Virus record (IMG/VR): IMGVR_UViG_3300019458_000067
Coordinates: 1-37,575 of that record
Direction: 5' to 3' (one strand)
Origin: a virus
Length of the DNA stretch: 37,575 nucleotides
The notes under the pieces: model-generated
Database searches by the model: none
Told to the model about the DNA's origin: nothing
The model's input: only the letters and a program-made list of their open reading frames with translations
Made by a program: the position numbers and the translations under genes
Part shown: positions 37,131 to 37,575 of the stretch, piece after piece
Position numbering within the stretch: the first letter of the stretch is position 1
Layout: every line of letters begins with the position of its first letter

Positions 37131-37575
37131 TGTTTGTTCTCCGTTGTCGGTTCAATAAATTCGTTCAGTTCGGCCATGCGCTCAAGGTGATCGACGAGAA
37201 CAAGGCTCTCACGCCCTAGTTGCGTGTCGCCGCGCGTTTCGGCCCAGTGCTTTCGCGCCTGCTCGAAAGTGAAGTAACGACACCCTGCAATCAAACGTGA
37301 GCCTTCTGGTGTAGGCGCGACGAGGAATGTATAGCCATCGGAGCGGGTGGCGGCGATGATAGAAATATAAATCCGCGCATCGCCAGAGACTTGCGCATTG
37401 CCATAGACTTGCGCATCGCCAGAGACCCACGCATTGCCATAGACTTGCGCATCGCCATAGACTTGCGCATTGCCATAGACTTGCGCATCGCCAGAGACCC
37501 GCGCATTGCCAGAGACCCACGCATTGCCAGAGACCCGCGCATCGCCATAGACTTGCGCATCGCCATAGACTTGCG
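37124..37575 (-). CDS. Hexapeptide-repeat protein, C-terminal part (continues from 1-401)
   Basis: This is the 3' part of the junction-spanning gene; 37473-37575 duplicates 1-103. Repeats AQVYGD, ARVSGN, AWVSGN continue to about residue 166. An 83-residue unique tail then begins RIYISIIAATRSDG, contains GSRLIAGCRYFTFEQA and ends KQC. A repeat domain followed by a small aromatic, Cys-containing tail is the usual architecture of this phage family. The stop TGA (37126-37124) overlaps the start ATG (37130-37128) of the next leftward gene, indicating translational coupling. The two other minus-strand frames through the repeat are also open, but only because the repeat unit lacks stop codons. Confidence 0.85.
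   Translation of the reverse strand, partial: QVYGDAQVYGDARVSGNAWVSGNARVSGDAQVYGNAQVYGDAQVYGNAWVSGDAQVYGNAQVSGDARIYISIIAATRSDGYTFLVAPTPEGSRLIAGCRYFTFEQARKHWAETRGDTQLGRESLVLVDHLERMAELNEFIEPTTENKQC
37374..37575. repeat. 18-bp minisatellite, right part
   Basis: Continuation of the same 18-bp tandem array across the circular junction, about 11 units including the 103-bp overlap. On the minus strand it runs into the unique 3' part of the hexapeptide-repeat gene at about 37373. Confidence 0.95.
37473..37575. repeat. Terminal direct repeat, right copy
   Basis: Exact second copy of bases 1-103. Removing one copy leaves a circle of 37,472 bp and an unbroken gene across the junction. Confidence 0.85.

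Overview
The window is an essentially complete genome of a small tailed bacteriophage (podovirus type) with a P22-like particle. The two ends share an exact 103-bp overlap (1-103 = 37473-37575) inside an 18-bp minisatellite. Joining the ends gives a circle of 37,472 bp and restores one leftward gene that spans the junction. This indicates a circular or circularly permuted genome cut inside a repeat, not a fragment. The host is probably an alphaproteobacterium, perhaps Hyphomicrobiales. That is inferred from the flavour of the small proteins, the IS1595-type element and the overall style; nothing in the sequence proves it. No integrase, RNA polymerase, tRNA or CRISPR array was seen.

Layout. 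(1) 1-6312, early/control region: a junction-spanning hexapeptide-repeat gene reading left, a divergent operator-promoter region, a Cro-like regulator, and a large primase-polymerase/helicase-like protein reading right. Then comes a leftward set of small genes (VRR-NUC nuclease, CxxC protein and others) behind a good sigma70-type promoter. An 800-bp AT-rich, dyad-rich gap at 5508-6311 looks like a replication origin or control region. (2) 6312-9735: small rightward genes. One is split by a 1,408-bp IS1595-family element (6709-8116) with 26-bp inverted ends and an exact 8-bp target duplication. The element carries a truncated transposase and three cargo ORFs. (3) 9795-12012, lysis: holin candidate, GH108 endolysin, overlapping Rz/Rz1-type spanins and a membrane coiled-coil protein. 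(4) 12009-29081, rightward virion module in P22 order: small and large terminase, portal, scaffold, coat, (glycosyltransferase), gp4-like and gp10-like tail proteins, fibre proteins, gp14-like protein and three or four ejection proteins. The gp10-like protein appears split by an inserted tail-protein cassette. (5) 37130-29044, leftward replication/recombination operon: Sak4-like ATPase, ssDNA-binding protein, terminator, Cas4-like exonuclease, SF2 helicase, DnaQ-type exonuclease, sliding-clamp-like protein and family B DNA polymerase, then two tiny genes.

How it works together. The phage has an unusually self-sufficient replication set for its size: a primase-polymerase, a separate family B polymerase, a clamp, a proofreading-type nuclease and a recombinase set, feeding a headful-type P22 packaging machine. 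The most striking unexplained signal is the octamer TGTGGGCA (or its complement TGCCCACA). I count 23 copies, spread over both strands and in all coding contexts, against about one expected by chance, and none lies in the IS. A start site for the primase-polymerase or a Chi-like protective site are the two leading ideas.
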